Source of the DNA: Ananas comosus | Taxonomy: Eukaryota; Streptophyta; Magnoliopsida; Poales; Bromeliaceae | Reading direction: 5' to 3' | Assembly (NCBI RefSeq): GCF_001540865.1 | Contig: NC_033628.1 | Coordinates: 3,719,627-3,783,626 of the forward strand | DNA length: 64,000 bases | In this document: positions 24,501-37,983 of the stretch, one piece after another | Position numbering within the stretch: position 1 is the stretch's first letter | Layout: the number at the start of each line of letters is the position of its first letter | Notes under the pieces: model-generated | Database searches by the model: none | Seen by the model: only the letters and a program-made list of their open reading frames with translations | Told to the model about the DNA's origin: nothing | Position numbers and translations under genes: made by a program

Positions 24501-27500
24501 ACGTGCATGACCAATTTGATGCTTTCTCCGACTTATTTAATCTGATGGAAAGGGTTAGAAAAATAAATACACAATTCATTTTTCAAGGATTCAAATTGTT
24601 AATGGCATTTTTCAACTTCAAGGATTCAAATTGTTAATGGTTGATGTCTGAAATGAAACTTTTGTAGAGTTCAGAGGCCGTTGATGCAATTTACCCTAAT
24701 ATTAGCATTTTGGATACTCATTATGTGGACAGTTTCTATTGATGTGTTCATTTATAGATTGTGTCTCCAAAATTGTTTCTGGCAGCTTTATGCTGCTGCT
24801 TGTCCAAAAACATATTAATATGCTTAAGTGATTATTACTTAAGCAAGAGATTTTGCTGTGATGCTTATCTGTTAGCCTTTTGGCCGCTGTTACTCTGCCG
24901 TAATCTTTAAAGACGCTCATTTTTATTTCATTAGCAAGGCTTTTTGTTGGAACATTTTTGTCACCATTGCTCTTTAGTAGCTGCTTCAACTTGTGGTTTC
25001 TCTGATCACGAGGTGGTGTTGTCCTACTGGTTAGAACAGTTGTTATTGATATTTAAGATATTTTTTGTGGGAATATTGCATCTACTGGAGGTATGGAAGA
25101 CTACAAAATAGACAAACTTAAATCAACGCTACTTTTGTTGCTAATTTCTTGGTCTAGGTAATTCTTTGTGATTGAAGCCAGCTATAATTTATGTAGGTTG
25201 ATTAGTTGTTCATTTCCTACACTTGCTTATAGCTGAAATTGATATTCTCTCCCCTACATTGAGGTTTGAAGATTTACTGCAGAAGTATATTAATGGAATA
25301 TTATGGAGTGTGTAGGCTAATCTCATTTGAAAGAAGAAATAAGTCATATTAAGTGCGTTAGCTTAGAGAAACTAGGTTGTGATATTTTTAAATGATTGTT
25401 ATTTAAGGAAAAACAATGGATAAATAAGGTAGGAAAAGAATGTTGAGGAATGTGGAGAAAGAGAAATGGAAGCAAAAGTCAGCTGGGAGGTAAAGGAGAG
25501 GAGAGACAGGTACCAGCAAAGAGGAAGTATAGAGAAGAGAAATGAGAAGGGAAGATAGATGGAGCCTATGGGTACTGTGTAACACACTTTGAGTGTATCT
25601 GTCTTTCTGTCTCTTTCTGAAGCATTGGTCCCTAAATACAGTGAAAGTAACACTCATGTTGGAAGTTATTTTTGTTACCATCTTTTTGAAGTGTTTGTTT
25701 TATTTAAATGCTTGGTAACCTGGACACAGCTGAGGAAGCGGTATCCCTATCGGATGTGTGTTCGATGTATACGACGTGCGAACACACACATCCCGACACA
25801 TATGCATTGCGGAGTATCAAGTATGTGATTCCATGGGGAAAGCAAAAATTACAACCTTAATTCGCTTCTCATAAAACAATCTAAGAGGTAATCTAGGAAA
25901 CTACCAATCATCAAAATATTAAATCCCTGGTGTATGGATAGTTATGGACAGTCAAGATTTGTTTATAATTAAGATCAATTTTAGTAGATCCCTTATTATC
26001 TTTTTCTGATTTTTCATATCAAATAAATCAAGATCAGCATAATATCTTACTTAATCCTAATGCTTACTTTAGTAAACTATTCTTTTGAACATGTGATTTA
26101 AAAGGTTCCTCCTCTTCTTTTTTCTCTAAGCTTTGCATGATTATTTTAATTTGCTTTTGACTAATTCCATTATAAATTTTGTTTTGCCTAAGTTAATTTC
26201 ATCCCTTCTTTTAAATAAAATGCGCATATTTGCTAGTTTTTAAAAATAATTCAGTTCCTTTTTGTTAATATTTTCTCTCACGACAAAATATAATAGTATT
26301 TTCATGAATATGATGATTATATGTGTGATAAAATAAGTGTAAAATTATATTGAAACATTGTCCCCTTACCATGTCCATGTCCTAATTTTGTTGTAACTTG
26401 CCGAGTTGTTGTGTCTGAGTCATGTCATGTCCCGTGTCTGTGTCCATATACGGGTACCTAGTTTTAGTGCTATCTTTTTGGTACATTGGATTGATCTGCT
26501 AAGTTGCATGGTATAAAAAATAGGCTCATTATTTCCTCTCTAATACTGTTGAAAACAATTCTACCCAATTTGATTGCAGATTTTTTTTTTTCTATATTTT
26601 GTTACGTTTTACAGGAACACTTTTGAAAATTCATGAATTTAGGGTCTGTTTGGTTCAACGTAAAACTATGGAAAATAATTCTCGGTGGAAAAGAGTTTTC
26701 TGTGGAAAAAAATTTTACGCTCTTTAACATTTGGTTTATAGAAAAAGAAAAATAGTTTTCCAGCCATACTTGTTTGGTTGAAAGGAAAAGTTTGAATGAA
26801 AAATAATTTTATATATCTTTCTTCTGTTATATATTATGTATTATTTATATAAATAACTATCATATTATACATATTATAATTAAAATTTATATCTGTATCT
26901 ATTATTATTATTATCATCATCATCTATATTTATAATTTAAATATATTCAAAATTATGTAATATAATATAATATATAATATATAACACATATGTAATATAA
27001 TATATAATGAGGTGAGCTGGAATGCTATCAATAGCAAACGGGCTCCGGTGCCACCCATTTGTTTTCTGAGATAGACCCTCCAAATTGATGATTGGCACGG
27101 TTGAACATGATTCATACCACTTGAAGTATCTAGAAACCAAATTTTAAATCTTTTCGACATCGTTCGCTTAATTATCAAAGGGTTTCAAAATTTGTAATTT
27201 TAATAGTCAATATGAGATGTTTTCTCGTTTAATGGCGTAAAGATATCCAAATCAATTGTATTTTGGTTAAAAAATTTTTTAAACTATTCAGAACAAGTTC
27301 TATACTATTGATCTTGATTACAAGACTCCTATCATCACTTTTTAAAGGATATTCATTTTCAGCCGTTCAATTTTGTGTCTACTTGATGGACAAGAGAACA
27401 ATATCGAAAAAACATGAAATTTGGTTTCTAGATGCTTCAAGGGGTATGGATCATGTTCAATGATGCCGATAATCGATTTGGAGGCTCCATCATCGAAAAC

Positions 27501-27560
27501 AAATGGGTAACAACGGAGCCCGTTTGCTACTGATAGCATTCTAGCTCAACTCAATATATA

Positions 27561-27591
<31 letters not shown>

Positions 27592-30500
27592 TATAAATAA
27601 AATATATATAATAGTTTATTACTATAAGGAGAAAGAGAGGGTAAGTGACTCTCTTCCAGAGAGTTTTCATTTTCCGCCGAAAAATGGTGGAAACTGAAAA
27701 ATTTTTCCCTAAATCCGTAAAATTACTTTTACGGGAAAGTTATTTTACATCGAACCAAACAAATGAAAAAGCATTTTTCATACCAAAAATAATTTTTCAG
27801 TTCGTTTTATGCCGAACCAAACGCCCCCCCAGTTGAAGTCTCTTTAGTTTTAAAATTTTCACTCATCTAGTGCCTTATAATGAGGTGCAAAAATTAAATG
27901 ATATCCTGCTTAGCATTCGGATGACCTGATTGTTGTGTAGTTAGAATCATAGTCAGTAATTCTTAACTTGGCAATTCATATGTTCCAACATGCTGAGATA
28001 TGCAAGTAATTTTGCAGGTCTTCTTTGTCGACACGCTAAAATACTTTCAACACCTTTATGGCCACAAGCTTCCGGTTTTCTGTATGGATTTTTCATCAGA
28101 TGGAGATCTACTAGTTACTGGTTCTGCAGATAAAAATCTGAGGATCTGGGGTTTGGATTTTGGCGATATTCGTCGATCTATTTTTGCCCATGCAGACAGG
28201 TCCTTTGATATTATCAATTTAAACTAATTCAGGCTATTCTTGAGTATCTGCCTTAATGTAGAACTTATTGGAGATTTCTCACTTATTTTTGCAGTGTTAT
28301 GGATGTGAAATTTGTCAAAAATACGCATTATATGTTTAGTGTGGGGAAAGATCGTCTTGTGAAATATTGGGATGCGGACAAATTTGAGTTATTGTTAACT
28401 CTTGAGGGGCATCATGATGAAGTTTCATGCCTTGCGGTTAGTAATCGCGGTGATTTTATTGTTACAGGATCACACGATCGTTCAATTCGACGTTGGGATC
28501 GCACCGAAGAACCTCTTTTTATTGAGGTATTATTTGCTTAATTTTTTTTGGCAGCAATGTATGTAACTAACCTGTTAGGCTGGTTGGGAACAGCTACCAA
28601 ACCTTTAAGAATTTTGTTTTATTGCCTAATCTTTTGTTTTATTTGATTTTAGCTGTTTATTAGCTCTGGAAAACTATTGCATGCACCTTGTGCATTTGTA
28701 CATTTATATACTGCACATTTATTGGTCATCATTTTATTTGGTTATTGATCTTTATTATCTAATGGTTTTATGGTTTTTTTAGTTAAAAAATTAGTGATTT
28801 AATTAACAAAGTGAGATGCAGTTAAAAAAAATAAAGATATGGTGTACAAATATCTGGATGGACGAGGTACAAGCAATTGCTCTTAATAAGACAAATCAAA
28901 CTATTTGAAAGCTCAGGTAGTAAAATAAAAAATTTTAGAAGTCGGGTAGCCATTTCCAAATGACCTGAATTTTAGGCTAGCTCTATACAATTTCAATTAT
29001 TATTATTATTATTTTTTTCTGTTCAGCTGCTAATTTTAGTGTAAATTAGAACACTTACCATGTAATTTCACTTAAGCTATTGCTATGCTGTTGTATTGCT
29101 GTGCTGAAATACAACATCCATTTCAGTTGGGTCCGTTTGCCAATTTCATTTAATTACCCTAACTAAGGATGGCACAGTGGCTGATGCTGCTGCCACATCT
29201 GTAAGAGATGACATAGTGGTTGATTCTTAATAGCCTTGAGAGTATATGGTAACTGAATTGTCTATCACATGTTGCCACAAAATCTCGTGGAGATTAGGTG
29301 TGATTCCATTCCATCCCTCTGTTATGAAAGCGATGTGAAACATAAATTGATGTTTACTGCGTAAAATGCGGCAAATTGAAATGACCTGAATGAGATGTTG
29401 TGTTAAGTTCAGTAGCCAGGAGCAAAATCTAGTGCGCATTTAATTTATGCTATTCACTGCATTTCTATTTTGCATGTTTAATAAGTGGTCTTGTGGAATT
29501 TTCTGGGAACTACAGGAAGAAAGGGGGAAAAGATTAGAGGAGATGTTTGATTCTGATTTAGATAACTCAGCTGATAATAGATATGCACCGAAAGAAGTGG
29601 TTCCTGAGGAAGGATCTGTTGGGGTTCCAGGAAAGAAGACTCAAGAGTCTCTAACTGCAGCTGATGTTATAATTGATGCATTAGACACTGCTGAAGAAGA
29701 GATAAAACGAATTAATCAATACAAGGTACAAGTGGCATGAATATCTTCTTTTCTGCTTCATCTCTTATTTGTGCTCAAATATATTATTCAATAAGGAATT
29801 TAAACAAGAGAGTGGGTTGAACATGAAATTTTCTGGTAACATAAAAACTAACGGATATTTGCGGAGAGATAATCTTCAGAATCTGTGAAATTATTACATT
29901 TTGGGATTCTTACTGTGATTCTTTTACTTTTCCTAATTTCAGGAGGACCAAAGCCATGGACAAGAAACAGAGTTCCAGCCGAATGTTTTAATGCGAGGGC
30001 ATCCACCTTCTGATTTTGTTCTCCATGCACTTTCAAATGTCCCCGCCAATGATGTGGAGCAGATGCTGCTGGTTTGTATCTGTCTCAACTGTTTTATTCA
30101 TTGCTTTCTATTACCTTTTTGTGTAATGATATGCTGTTAATGAATTTCTTTTGGAGTAATGCTCCCCGTTTTAGGGTGCGTTGTAGTTGTATTTAGCATG
30201 AGTAAGATTTCTCTTCTTTTTAATGGTTCTTTTATTTCGGAAATTGGAATGAAAAACTACTTAATGCAGACCGTGATCTGTTGGTTACAAAGAAATTTCT
30301 CCGTTCTGTCACCAAAAGGTGCACTTGCACGAAAGCTTTCGTGTTTGAAGTTTTGCTTATAATTATGTTCAAACTACTACAATTCCCAAAAGGGCCAAAG
30401 TATTAAACCATAAATTGCAAAACATTTCAATTTCTATCAGTAAGTTAATGCAAGAGTCTCGATATTAGAGTCTTTTTCTTATTTAAATATGATTGCCGCA

Positions 30501-33033
30501 AAATGTGACACCCCAAGATTTGGAGTAGTCCTATATGTGAGATATAATAGGGCTAAAAAAATCTCTTAATCCGGCTATAGCATTTTTGGCAGTAGCTAGG
30601 CCCAAAAGGTTAAAAGAGTTAAGCGTGCTAAGACTAGAGTAGTCTTAGAATAGATGACTCTAGTCTCTGGAAAGTGGGGCGTTGCAGAAAATGTTTCTTT
30701 GCTCTAATAGTCCTCTGCAGGAGCTAAATGTACCATGACTTTTAGCTCTATGATACAAAACAACCTTAAGACCTATTCTGAATAATTGGGTGAGTAGTCA
30801 GAAAATTTGCATATTTTACTTCTATCGTTTTGCTGTTGTTGGTCAAAGATGCAGCAATATGCTTACTAATATGATTGTATTGCTTTAGCCAGATGGAAGC
30901 TTTTTAACTTCTTGTTACTTTGGATTGACATATGTGAACATTCAAATAATTGAAGAATTTTATTTTGCAGTCGCTGCCATTTTCAGATGCTTTAAAGCTA
31001 ATGTCTTACTTGAGAGAATGGGCCCTCATTCCTGACAAGGTAATGCACATATTTATGCTCTTCAACTTTCTTTTGGTCCATCATGTATGAATAAGACATT
31101 TATCTTGTATTTCTTTTTTGAATCACATTGCAGGTCGGTAGACAACATAGCAATACCCTCTGATGTCGTTTTACAAGTGTGACATCAATTATGAGCAAAA
31201 AAGTACAGAAAGTTATGAGAATACTATAATGATCACCCTTCAATTCCTAGGAAGCACTGTAGAAGGAACCCAACTACTAGGCCACAACCCAATTTGTTTT
31301 GTTATGAATCACCAAACTTCTAACCGTCCTGATATTTTTCTAGAGGGATGTAGTTCCTAAGTAGAGAGTTGTCTAAAAAGCTGGTCCATGCATCCTCATA
31401 TGTGCCTCTAGATGTATCTGCTGTTGCTTGACCACCTTGTGTAGATATTATATGGATATGCTGTAGGCGACACTTAATGAGTGCATAAACAACCTTTATC
31501 GTGCGTTTTATTAGAAAAAGATTTAGCATGACATATTTGTGATTGGCTACTCAGAAGCTTGGTTATTATTATTCGATATGCTTAATTTGTTTAACAAATA
31601 TTCATACATTTATTGTCCACTTGCCATAATATATTTTATCTTCCATGGTTGCAATGCGTATTGGCTACTATATGACCACTATGTGGTATCTCAGCGGCAT
31701 GCAGACAATTTTTACTATAAGAACTTTAGTTCGAAACAATTGCATGAATAGGCCTTCCAACTTTTCAGTATGTTGTTTCAATGCAGTCGTACTAATGCTA
31801 TAATGATAATAAAGTTGCTGCATCTTTAGTGACGTTTCATACGACTGTGTGCAGGTTGAGCTTGTTTGTAGGGTTTGTACTGTGCTGCTTCAAACACATC
31901 ATAACCAGTTGACGACTACAGTGGCTGCAAGGCCCATGTTAACGTCATTGAAGGATATTCTTCATGAAAGAGTTAAGGTAATTAATTACTTGTATGAATC
32001 CTAATTTACAAATGAATTGATTGTGTTGTATAAGTAGCAAGCTGATTTTCTCCAATGAATCATCTGCTCTAGCATTAAAATGATGTCGCTCTCAATTTGA
32101 TTAGTTTATGTAAGAAACTGGTCTGATGAACCCTGTGTTTTGGGAATACTTCAATATCTCAGCATTTCTATCAGCTAGATTCTGTTCTTGCAAGTTCTTG
32201 TTAATTATTGTCAAAGAAAGTACTTCATGCTGCAAATTTAGGCATAGTTTACGGTTAGAATTATTAGTCCGTTTTGAGAAGATTCGTATGAAGAAGTTAA
32301 AAACGAAGGGATTTTATGCATATATACCCCTCAAAATACACGTATTTGTTGTATAGCCTTCATGGTATAAGTACTCGTGAGAAAATAGCACATATTTGCA
32401 TGTATTACACTCACAATTTATAGTTGCGCCTGCACCTTTGGAAACATCCCTTCTACTTGAAAGCTTGTGCTAAAGCTCTCGATAAGAGGAGGATATACAA
32501 AAATGTCCGCCCTTCCTATGGGTGTGAGTGCAACCCAACGTTTGAGAGTATCTTTGTGAATCCGGGCTACTCTAGGAGTGTAGGCTTAAATCATAATTTA
32601 AAGGTTATGCACGCAAATACATGTATGGTAATGCGTATGTATGCAAAATTCCCAGAGTTGTATTACCTTTTTTTTTTTTCGCCTCTTTAATGTTCAAGTT
32701 ATAATGGAAGTTTGTCTTCTCCAGGAATGTAAAGACACGGTTGGTTTCAACCTTGCAGCAATGGATCATCTGAAGGTAAATGATTTTGTCAGTTTCTCTT
32801 GTACTAATAATACGGCTTCTAAAGCTGAGCTGATCAAGTTATAATCATTGTGTTTATATTTGATCTTGTAGGAACTCATGTCCATGAAGTCGGATGCACT
32901 TTTCCGAGATGCTAAGGCAACACTTATGGAAATTCGCATGCAACAGTCGAAGCGTACCGATCGGAGAGAGATCAATGAGAAGAGGAAAAAGAAAAAACAC
33001 AAGGTTTCTGCCGTTGCTCAAGCTGCTGCCTAA
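21540..33033 (+). CDS. WDR3: WDR3/Dip2/Utp12-type WD40 protein of the U3 small-subunit processome
   Basis: The exons are 21540-~21770, 21807-22022, 22128-23234, 23978-24100, 28018-28199, 28295-28526, 29516-29725, 29943-30071, 30971-31039, 31855-31977, 32725-32775 and 32872-33033. This gives about 944 aa, with all junctions from exon 2 on in frame. The N-terminus MVKAYLRYEP is characteristic. WD40 repeats fill residues 1 to about 690 (for example KLVTCSKDKFMRVWDLETQH, VTGSADKNLRIWG, GDFIVTGSHDRSIRRWD). The Utp12 domain spans about 775-895, and a basic tail (KRKKKKHK) ends the protein. In yeast and animals this protein joins the UTP-B complex in the nucleolus and is needed for 18S rRNA processing. 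The end of exon 1 is uncertain: the only in-frame GT-AG pair implies a 36-nt intron, short for a plant. Confidence 0.95.
26642..27830. mobile_element. TIR element with 'GGG(T/G)CTGTTTGGTTC' ends, carrying a nested insertion
   Basis: The left end (GGGTCTGTTTGGTTCAACG) pairs with the inverted right end (CCGAACCAAACGCCCCCCC); both ends are followed inward by the TAAAAC block. Inside, a second element occupies 27014-27547, so the outer element was about 650 bp before that insertion. Ends of this 'TTTGGTT' type are common on hAT-like plant MITEs. No convincing target duplication was found, so the superfamily is left open. Confidence 0.6.
27014..27547. mobile_element. TIR element of the 'TCGTCGATTCGGAAGC' family, nested copy
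   Basis: Near-perfect 34-bp terminal inverted repeats lie at 27014-27047 and 27514-27547 (GAGCT(G/A)GAATGCTATCA(A/G)TAGC...), with two mismatches. The interior shares ATCGATTTGGAGGCTCC and GTATGGATCATG-type blocks with copies elsewhere in the window. It is inserted into the element at 26642-27830. Confidence 0.75.
30504..30686. mobile_element. Solo LTR of a TRIM family
   Basis: A 183-bp sequence begins TGTGACACCCC, ends GGGGCGTTGCA and is flanked by near-matching 5-bp repeats (CAAAA and GAAAA). Its interior (AGATATAATAGGGCTAAA, GGCTATAGC) matches the LTRs of the TRIM at 43626-45987. It lies in intron 8 of the WDR3-type gene. A solo LTR is what remains after recombination between the two LTRs of a full element. 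Confidence 0.7.
31040..31854 (+). other. Intron 9 of the WDR3-type gene
   Basis: An 815-nt intron. No transposon boundary or RNA gene is recognised. Open frames within it have no domain match that I can see. Confidence 0.5.
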
Positions 33034-33425
33034 CCTAGACAATATTATAAATTAATTAATTTTAATTCTATAATGTATTATCGTGTATCATTTGCTCTTG
33101 GATGAGCATATAAAATTTTGACTTGAAAGAGTTGCAGGTCAGTCTGCGAAGGGTCATTGCTGCTGACTTACCTATTCGCTTGTAATTCTAGCAAAGGAAA
33201 CTAGGAAAGCTGATCTATGTTTAGCAGTGTATATTTGACAAATACTTCTTAATTAATTTTCCTGGAAATTTTGTATTATCCTGTTGTGGAATTATTTAGT
33301 TGGATGGTATTTTTCCTGAGGATTCGTGTGAATGTTTTGATTAGTGTTAAGCTGTAATATCTGAGATTTTAAAATTTGAATTTCAATTTGAATTTGAATT
33401 TAATTTCATTTATATATATATAACT

Positions 33426-33469
<44 letters not shown>

Positions 33470-33474
<5 letters not shown>

Positions 33475-33751
33475 TTGGACTGGGCTACTATTAGTAGTAA
33501 AATTTTATTGTTGCTACCAGTTTAGTAGCAAAATTTTATTGTTGCTATTAGTTTTTTAGCCTATGGATCAACTCTTTTCATTATTTTTAACCATTGGATT
33601 AAATACTATAACCCAGTAGGGACCACTCAACCCTAGGGGGATCACTCAACTCTAACTGACTAATATCATCCTGACCCTACAATTTTTTATCCAAGGGTTA
33701 AAAATTTGATAGCAAAAAAAGTGTTTTACTATTAATAGTATTCTAGCCTAA

Positions 33752-33791
<40 letters not shown>

Positions 33792-33920
33792 TTAGTTTCT
33801 AAATACTTTTAATAGTGTAGATCAAGTCTAACGGAATCAATCGTCGATTTGGAAGCTGTATCATCGAAAACAACTTGGTAGCACGGAGCACTCCGTGCTA
33901 CCGATAGTATAGTAGCCTAG

Positions 33921-33930
<10 letters not shown>
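33470..33930. mobile_element. TIR element fragments inside the long LTR
   Basis: At 33478-33750 a MITE shows inverted ends (GGGCTACTATTAGTAGTAAAA against TTTTACTATTAATAGTATTCTAG). Next to it, at about 33785-33925, is a partial 'TCGTCGATTTGGAAGC' family copy ending CCGATAGTATAGTAGCC. (GA)n and (TA)n tracts mark the edges. Confidence 0.55.
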
Positions 33931-33991
<61 letters not shown>

Positions 33992-33998
33992 CGCGCGT
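33923..33998. repeat. Compound microsatellite (AT)n(GT)n(GC)n
   Basis: Three consecutive dinucleotide tracts: AT, then GT, then CGCG. The run is alternating purine-pyrimidine throughout, so it could adopt left-handed DNA under torsion. That last point is inference. Confidence 0.9.
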
Positions 33999-36900
33999 CT
34001 ATATTTGTGGAGATAGAGGGAGATGGTTGTGTCGCGAAATCGATTCTGGCGAAATAAAATCATAGGTTTGATGATATGGCCGTGCCGGAAATATTGGTAC
34101 TATCCATTTGCAAATCTGACGAACGGATCTTTTGAAAAGCGTGATTACCGGGAAGGGGTCGAAATTGGCGAAACGAAATTTTCACAGAAGTCCCTATATT
34201 TTATATACCAAATTGCACGTGGAGGTGCGTACGCGTGTTTTACACGTGCTGTGGAGGGCTTGTTTGTAAATTTGGAGGTTTGAGGGGTGTTTTTTGCAAT
34301 TTGACACCTTGTTGTTTAGGTTGGATTTAGGGTCTCCTCCAAAATCCCTAACCCTAACATCTGTCTCCTCCAAACCTGAGCTAGCCGCTACCTCTCCTTC
34401 TGCGTGGGCCGCTCATTTCCCGACCGCTGGCGACTGAGCTTCGACTGATCCAACCGCCACCATCTTCATCTTCTTCCTCCTCTCCTCCACCACCACCACC
34501 ATCTCCTCTCATTCTCTGCCGAGGGCAAGGCAAGGCACACCCTCACCTCGGGCCTCCCCTCCAGTGTCGTCCTCAACCTCCGGCGAAGCCTCCCCAACGG
34601 CTGCAACCCCCGCCAAGCGCCGCCACGGCCCTTGCGACATCCCTAGTGAGATCTAAGGCACGGGTGGCCAAGCTGCACCGCGCCGCCACTGTCGTCGCCG
34701 TCTGCCGTCGCCTACCCCCTCCTCTCGGTCCCAGGAGTCCCCTTCGCCGCTCGCGGCCTTTTCGACCGCCGCCTGCTTTAGAGAAGGCCGGTGAACCCGA
34801 GCCAAGCCCGAGTTGACCTCGGGTTGGTCCCGCGTAGCCACCGCCGCCTTTCACCGCCGGCTAGTGCATGCGCCGGCCTTTCCCCGTCGGCCGCACCCCT
34901 CTGCCGCCGACGCGTGTGCTGTCGACCCACCTGCGGCCGGCTGAAGACTATTTGCTCCCAGCAAGCTTAGTTAGGGCTTTTTCTGCGTTCCTTTCAATGT
35001 TTCGGCGATCCGGGGACACTCCAACACCTCCGAAAGTGACCATGGTGACCCCTGAGGAGTGCTGATCATCGTGCTCTCATGTTTTTTTGTTGGCGAAGCC
35101 CAAATCGTCGTTTTCAGCCCTGTCGCCCCTGGTGCGCATTCCTCGCTAATCTTCGGTTTGCTCCTGCGCACTCCTTGGCTCTTTTTTGTACTCCGGACAG
35201 TGAGCACGGCATTCACCTGGTCGGAATCTATAAGCCTGTGCCTCGGCTAACCTCAGAAGTGCTCGAATCGATGTGACGGTTAGATACATCGATCGAGTCG
35301 AGAACTCGGATACTTGGTGAGGTGGCTGCTCTATTTCGAAGTCGGTAAAGTTGTATCTTAGTTTTCCTTCTGCCTAATCTATTCTATATATTGGTTGAGT
35401 ATGATAAATTCTCTTGACATCATATATGTACATGCTTCCACTCTACATGCCTGTTGCTTGCTATGTCGTTTATTGTGTTGATTCATGGTCCTTTGATTGA
35501 GCTCTCTCTACTATATAGCTCGTGTGTGATTTATAGAGTAGGTGATGATCTAGTAGAATATCCACCTGTGTATGATTGGATCTGATAGATTGGTATTTAC
35601 TCTTTCATGAGTTGTGATCATTGTTAGTCGGTTGATTTATCTTATATGAGATTGACTTCGCTGATCGACGTCTACTCCCTCAGATTTGACCTAGGGGTCG
35701 GATGACGTATTCTGTCACGATTGGGTCCTTAGCATGCACACCCCTGTCACTTACATTATTTTTATCTTTCTTGTATACTTGTGTAGTGTAGCATGCTAGT
35801 TCACCCAGAGAGTTTGGTTTTTAGTGTTGTCGTTGACATCGCTTGAGATTACCTCTTGGCTCCTACTAATGCCTAGGGGCAGTGATTTGACTGTTGAGTC
35901 TAGATTATTGGAGCTTTGGTATACACATATAACTATAGCTTATATAGCACTGAAGGAGTCTAAGACAGAGTTTCTAACCCAAAGTTCTTTAGTTATCAGC
36001 CCAGTGGGAGGTAATGTTTCATAGATAGAGTTCGTCACTTTGAGTTCTCACCCCCAAACTTGATATACACCGCGCTTAGATAGAGTTAGCGATTTTGGGT
36101 GCGGGTTGATGTGTCCCTCCGAAGTGATATTTGATTTGTGGTCCTCGAGACCTAGTGGGCGAGTTTAGACCGAGTCTTTATGGCTGGCCACAGTGATTGG
36201 GTATACTTTGGACTACTTACACGTCCAATTGATGCATAGTATCTCTATTTGAGTTATGTATGATATCTGATAGCTGTCTAGCTTACAATAGCAACATCCA
36301 TCATTTAGTGAGTTATGATATTTGTTGTTCATTATCTCGCTTCTGTAATTAGTGTTCCATTTATGTTGGAATATGACTTTGTTTATAGTAGCGGTATCAC
36401 TTGTATGTTTATTCATGACAGTCATTCATTGATCTTACTTACTACGGTGGTTGATTGGCTATCTCATGATTAGTATCTTGATTAATGTTACAGTAGCGGT
36501 ATTATTTTGTATTCTGGTTTAGAATATTTACTTATCTATCTGTAATGCTACTGTAGTTGACTATTTCATTTATGCTCTTATCTGTTTTACGCTTTCTTGT
36601 TTGCCAGTGAGTGCGTCCTCGCCGGCTGGTTGCCCCAACCGAAAAATATATTTATATATTTCTCACCCCACTATTTTTACAGGTGTTGCTGACAGTGTGG
36701 GTCGGAGCGCGGTGTGAGAATGTGGTTAGTTAGCACCTTGATAGTTCATGCTGTGAATCTCGATTTCTAGCCTTAGATTACTCTTATTTCATTATGTGGA
36801 TATTGTGGGAAATTATATGATTGTAGTTTGTGATTACTTATATTTGAGTTTTTCCTTTGGTAGTGGTTTAGTTGATTCTGGATTATGATTTTCACCCTTG

Positions 36901-37035
36901 AATTTATTAGTTGTTGTATATTAGTTCCTCTTTATTCCGATCGCTTGCGGTTATGTATCTGTACACTTACGCCGTACATATACATGAGAGACTCTATCCG
37001 CATGGACAAAGAAGAGGATGCCTTGTGCGTGTGGC

Positions 37036-37844
37036 TAGGGGTGGCAATCCAGCTCGCTGTTTGCGAGCCAGCTCGTGTTCGGCTTGAAANTAGTAAACGA
37101 GCCGAACATGAGCTGAATTTTTCAGCTCGGTTAATAAATGAGCCGAACACGAGCTAGGGTAAGCTCGCTCGTGTTCGGCTGGATAATAGCTCGATTATAT
37201 TTATTTTATATTAATATCATTTTATATATTATATATATATAAAATTATATTTGTATTATAAATATATAATACAGGTTATTAATTTTAATTTTTAGCTCAA
37301 CTTTTAAAAAAAATTTCAGCTTATTTATAAAAAAGGCCATTTATATTTAGAATTTTTTATTTTCACTCATGGCCCATAGGCCCATGAAATAAATTTCACT
37401 CTTTTTATTCCTATGTCCAGCTAACTCTTAACCCTAATTAGCTTTTACCTAATTTTTTTCACTGCAGCCGCACAGAGCATTACAACACATGAGTCTCTCT
37501 TTCTCTCTCTTTTAGACTCGCACAAGGGTAGTAGGGCACAACAGCACAAGCACCGCACGCTAGTGCCACAGCCGCCTCTCTCTTTCTCTATCNTCTCTCA
37601 GTCTCGCACAGGCACAACCATGAGCCACCTCTCTTTTTCTCTCTGTCTCTCACAACCCTAGATCGCCATTCGCACACCCTCTGCAGCGATAACATGAGCC
37701 GGCTCGATTAAGTTTTGAGCCGATCACGAGCCAGAGTTTTCGAGCTCGTCACGAGCTGGAGCCGAACACGAGCCAACCTTGAAGACAACGTGCCGAGCTC
37801 GAGCTGGCTCCAGCTCACTGGAGTTCGGCTCGTTTACAGCCCTA
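37036..37844. mobile_element. hAT-type non-autonomous element, copy 1
   Basis: The 809-bp body starts TAGGGGTGGCAATCC and ends TTTACAGCCCTA. It is flanked by 8-bp repeats CGTGTGGC (37028-37035) and CATGTGGC (37845-37852), which differ at one base. The subterminal zones are dense in GAGCCGAACACGAGCT-like repeats. The 8-bp target duplication and short ends fit hAT. A second copy lies in the opposite orientation at 52760-53722. It carries two unresolved bases (37090, 37593) and no transposase. Confidence 0.85.
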
Positions 37845-37983
37845 CATGTGGCGGGTCTGTGCGTGTCTCCGGCAAGGTTTAAAAAAAAAAAAAAAATTAT
37901 ACGCTTTTCCGCAAACTCTGTTTTCAAATTGAAGTGATTTCTCAAAATTAACTTTCCAAAAGGGGCCGGGGCATGACATAAAC

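Larger units (their letters stand above)
24101..28017 (+). other. Intron 4 of the WDR3-type gene, expanded by transposons
   Basis: A 3.9-kb intron between short exons. It contains a tandem duplication at about 24592-24640 (unit CAAGGATTCAAATTGTTAATGG). It also has remnants at about 25730-26460 bearing fragments such as CCCGTGTCTGTGTCC, found in a common plant repeat class, and the nested TIR elements listed next. No coding sequence is recognised. Confidence 0.6.
33353..37978. mobile_element. Very long solo LTR, probably Ty3/gypsy (Tekay/Del-like), with nested insertions
   Basis: It starts TGTAATATCTGAGATTTTAA and ends GGGGCCGGGGCATGACA (TG...CA). The flanking 5-bp repeats TAAGC (33348-33352) and TAAAC (37979-37983) differ at one base. 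The interior has the pattern of giant plant gypsy LTRs: a transcribed-looking GC-rich block at 34300-35300, then AT-rich sequence and a late CTCACCCCAC...TTTTTACAG block near 36660. No gag-pol sequence is seen. It contains a TIR element and microsatellites at about 33470-33998 and a hAT element at 37036-37844. The original LTR was therefore about 3.3 kb. Confidence 0.55.

Noticed and set aside
26642..27830. Assigning this element to PIF/Harbinger because TTA precedes its left end
   Set aside because: No TTA follows the right end (AGT is found instead), so the target duplication is not supported.
34570..35280. GC-rich open frames on both strands as a gene
   Set aside because: The frames overlap on both strands, lack recognised domains and sit within a candidate long LTR. 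GC composition alone explains them.
36885..37157. Open frames crossing an unresolved base (X in the protein)
   Set aside because: They span the hAT boundary at 37036 and its repetitive subterminal region, so they are not coding.
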